DNA from: Neodiprion pinetum
Lineage: Eukaryota > Arthropoda > Insecta > Hymenoptera > Diprionidae
Assembly (NCBI RefSeq): GCF_021155775.2
Contig: NC_060232.1
Location: forward strand, 37,941,089 to 38,005,088
Length of the DNA stretch: 64,000 nt
Direction: 5' to 3'
The position numbers and the translations under genes are program-made. Shown one piece after another: positions 63,124-64,000 of the stretch; the stretch's first letter is position 1; every line of letters starts with the position of its first letter. The notes beneath the pieces are model-generated. The model saw only the letters and a program-made list of their open reading frames with translations. It was not told the DNA's origin and did not search any database.

Positions 63124-63835
63124 GTACATTCGTACAAATCGTCGAAGTATAAAAAAAGGCACGTACCCAGAAACGTGATAAGGAAGATTGATAAAAATGT
63201 GACCGTATATTATATAGGGCAAATATAGATTCCCTTAGGGCTGTCTTGTTCTACAGGCAAGGCCTGCGACTCGTGTGCTCAAATCTCGTTAATAATTCAG
63301 GCCTCCGAAGTATTCCGAGAACGATTGACAGCGCTCGAGTTGCGAGATACGTGGCTGCGGTTCTCCGTTGCAATTATCATTCGCCGCGGATTGCATAAAT
63401 TAAGTCGACGCATTGCATAACCGACATCACATCAAAGGTAAGTACCGGTTGTGCCGCCTGCTTGTAGCGACAGCAATAACCGCAGTATATGCGGCGTTGA
63501 ATAAATTCTGCCGTGCGTTGTAGATGTAAATTTTGAATAGTAAATGATAAATTTTCAACCGTATAATAACAATGAACAATTGTGCTTTGTCCGCGCGCTT
63601 TTGAGCCCGCGAGGATGTGAGATTATAGTCGAGGCTCAATGGCTTGCTCGCATCGTATCGCAAGGCTTCGCTGGTTGACTTTCCTCGGATTCTAAACTGG
63701 GTCGACGACGGTACAGATAAGCAAACGCGTCCAGTTGTTGTTTCAAACCGCATTTTATACCGGACAGTTTTGTCGCCCTTGCGTATCTTGCCAGTTCCTC
63801 AAGTGTGTATCGTCGATGTGTGAGTGATGACTGAA
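63124..63835. other. unique non-coding DNA, no gene seen
   Basis: No coding signal is recognised. The frames at 63427-63753 and 63636-63884 overlap on the same strand without motifs. Confidence 0.5.
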
Positions 63836-64000
63836 AAATGAGGCGGCGTTGAAGTTCCGAATTTGAAAAGTTCCGAAAACGCATAATTTCGTATTTTTTA
63901 TCGAGAAACTTGAAGTAGAGAAATCAAACCTTGAAGAAACGACGAATTTCAATGGAGCAAATTCAAGTTCGATAGAGCAAAGTTCCGAAAAATAAAGTTA
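63836..64000 (-). repeat. family F repeat, copy 2, cut by the window edge
   Basis: It starts GCGGCGTTGAAGTTCCGAA like the left end of 40330-40740, then matches the complement of that copy's right half (GAAGTAGAGAAATC, GAAACGACGAATTTC, GATAGAGCAAAGTTCC, ATAAAGTTA). The two halves are fused here, consistent with an internal deletion or a shorter progenitor. Confidence 0.6.

Noticed and set aside
1..64000. CRISPR arrays, bacterial operons, rRNA genes
   Set aside because: No short regularly spaced repeats with unique spacers, no long bacterial-type frames and no rRNA-like sequence. Composition and repeats are eukaryotic.

Overview
This is eukaryotic nuclear DNA, most likely from an insect. A hymenopteran is a reasonable guess but is not proved by the sequence. 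I judge this from moderate AT-richness with CpG not visibly depleted, many homopolymer and dinucleotide tracts, arthropod-style core-promoter words (TATA plus TCAGT), and several families of short non-autonomous transposons. The longest open frame is 159 codons and has no ATG at its start, which is about what chance gives in 64 kb of this composition. No intact, recognisable protein gene, rRNA or canonical tRNA was found. The window reads as intergenic and/or long-intron DNA.

Layout. Positions 1-23000 are mostly unique AT-rich DNA with candidate core promoters (766, 17044), a cluster of ATCGATTA-type sites (6704-6813), a two-copy 158-bp duplication (14350-14665), G/C homopolymer blocks (3923-4282, 20398-20591) and one unassigned 76-codon open frame (20102-20329). 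Positions 23000-33200 hold a 555-bp element with long terminal inverted repeats, a 183-bp MITE with a TTA target duplication, and a nearly perfect 221-bp-arm foldback element (32526-33174) that carries RNA polymerase III box A/box B-like sequence. Positions 39300-55200 hold seven copies of one roughly 400-bp element (family A below), in both orientations. This family is absent, or nearly so, from the rest of the window. GC-richer, gene-like islands lie between its copies, including a candidate exon pair at 47114-47565.

Positions 57058-62500 hold a candidate three-exon small gene, then decayed and finally homogeneous copies of a roughly 335-bp satellite (58804-61650). The 3' end of a non-LTR retrotransposon abuts the array's right edge. 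Then come a candidate minus-strand exon and another inverted-repeat element.

Nothing indicates genes working together in a pathway. What the window mainly shows is repeat biology: amplification of MITE families, foldback formation and satellite expansion. All three gene candidates rest only on matching splice signals and open reading phase, and are offered with low confidence.
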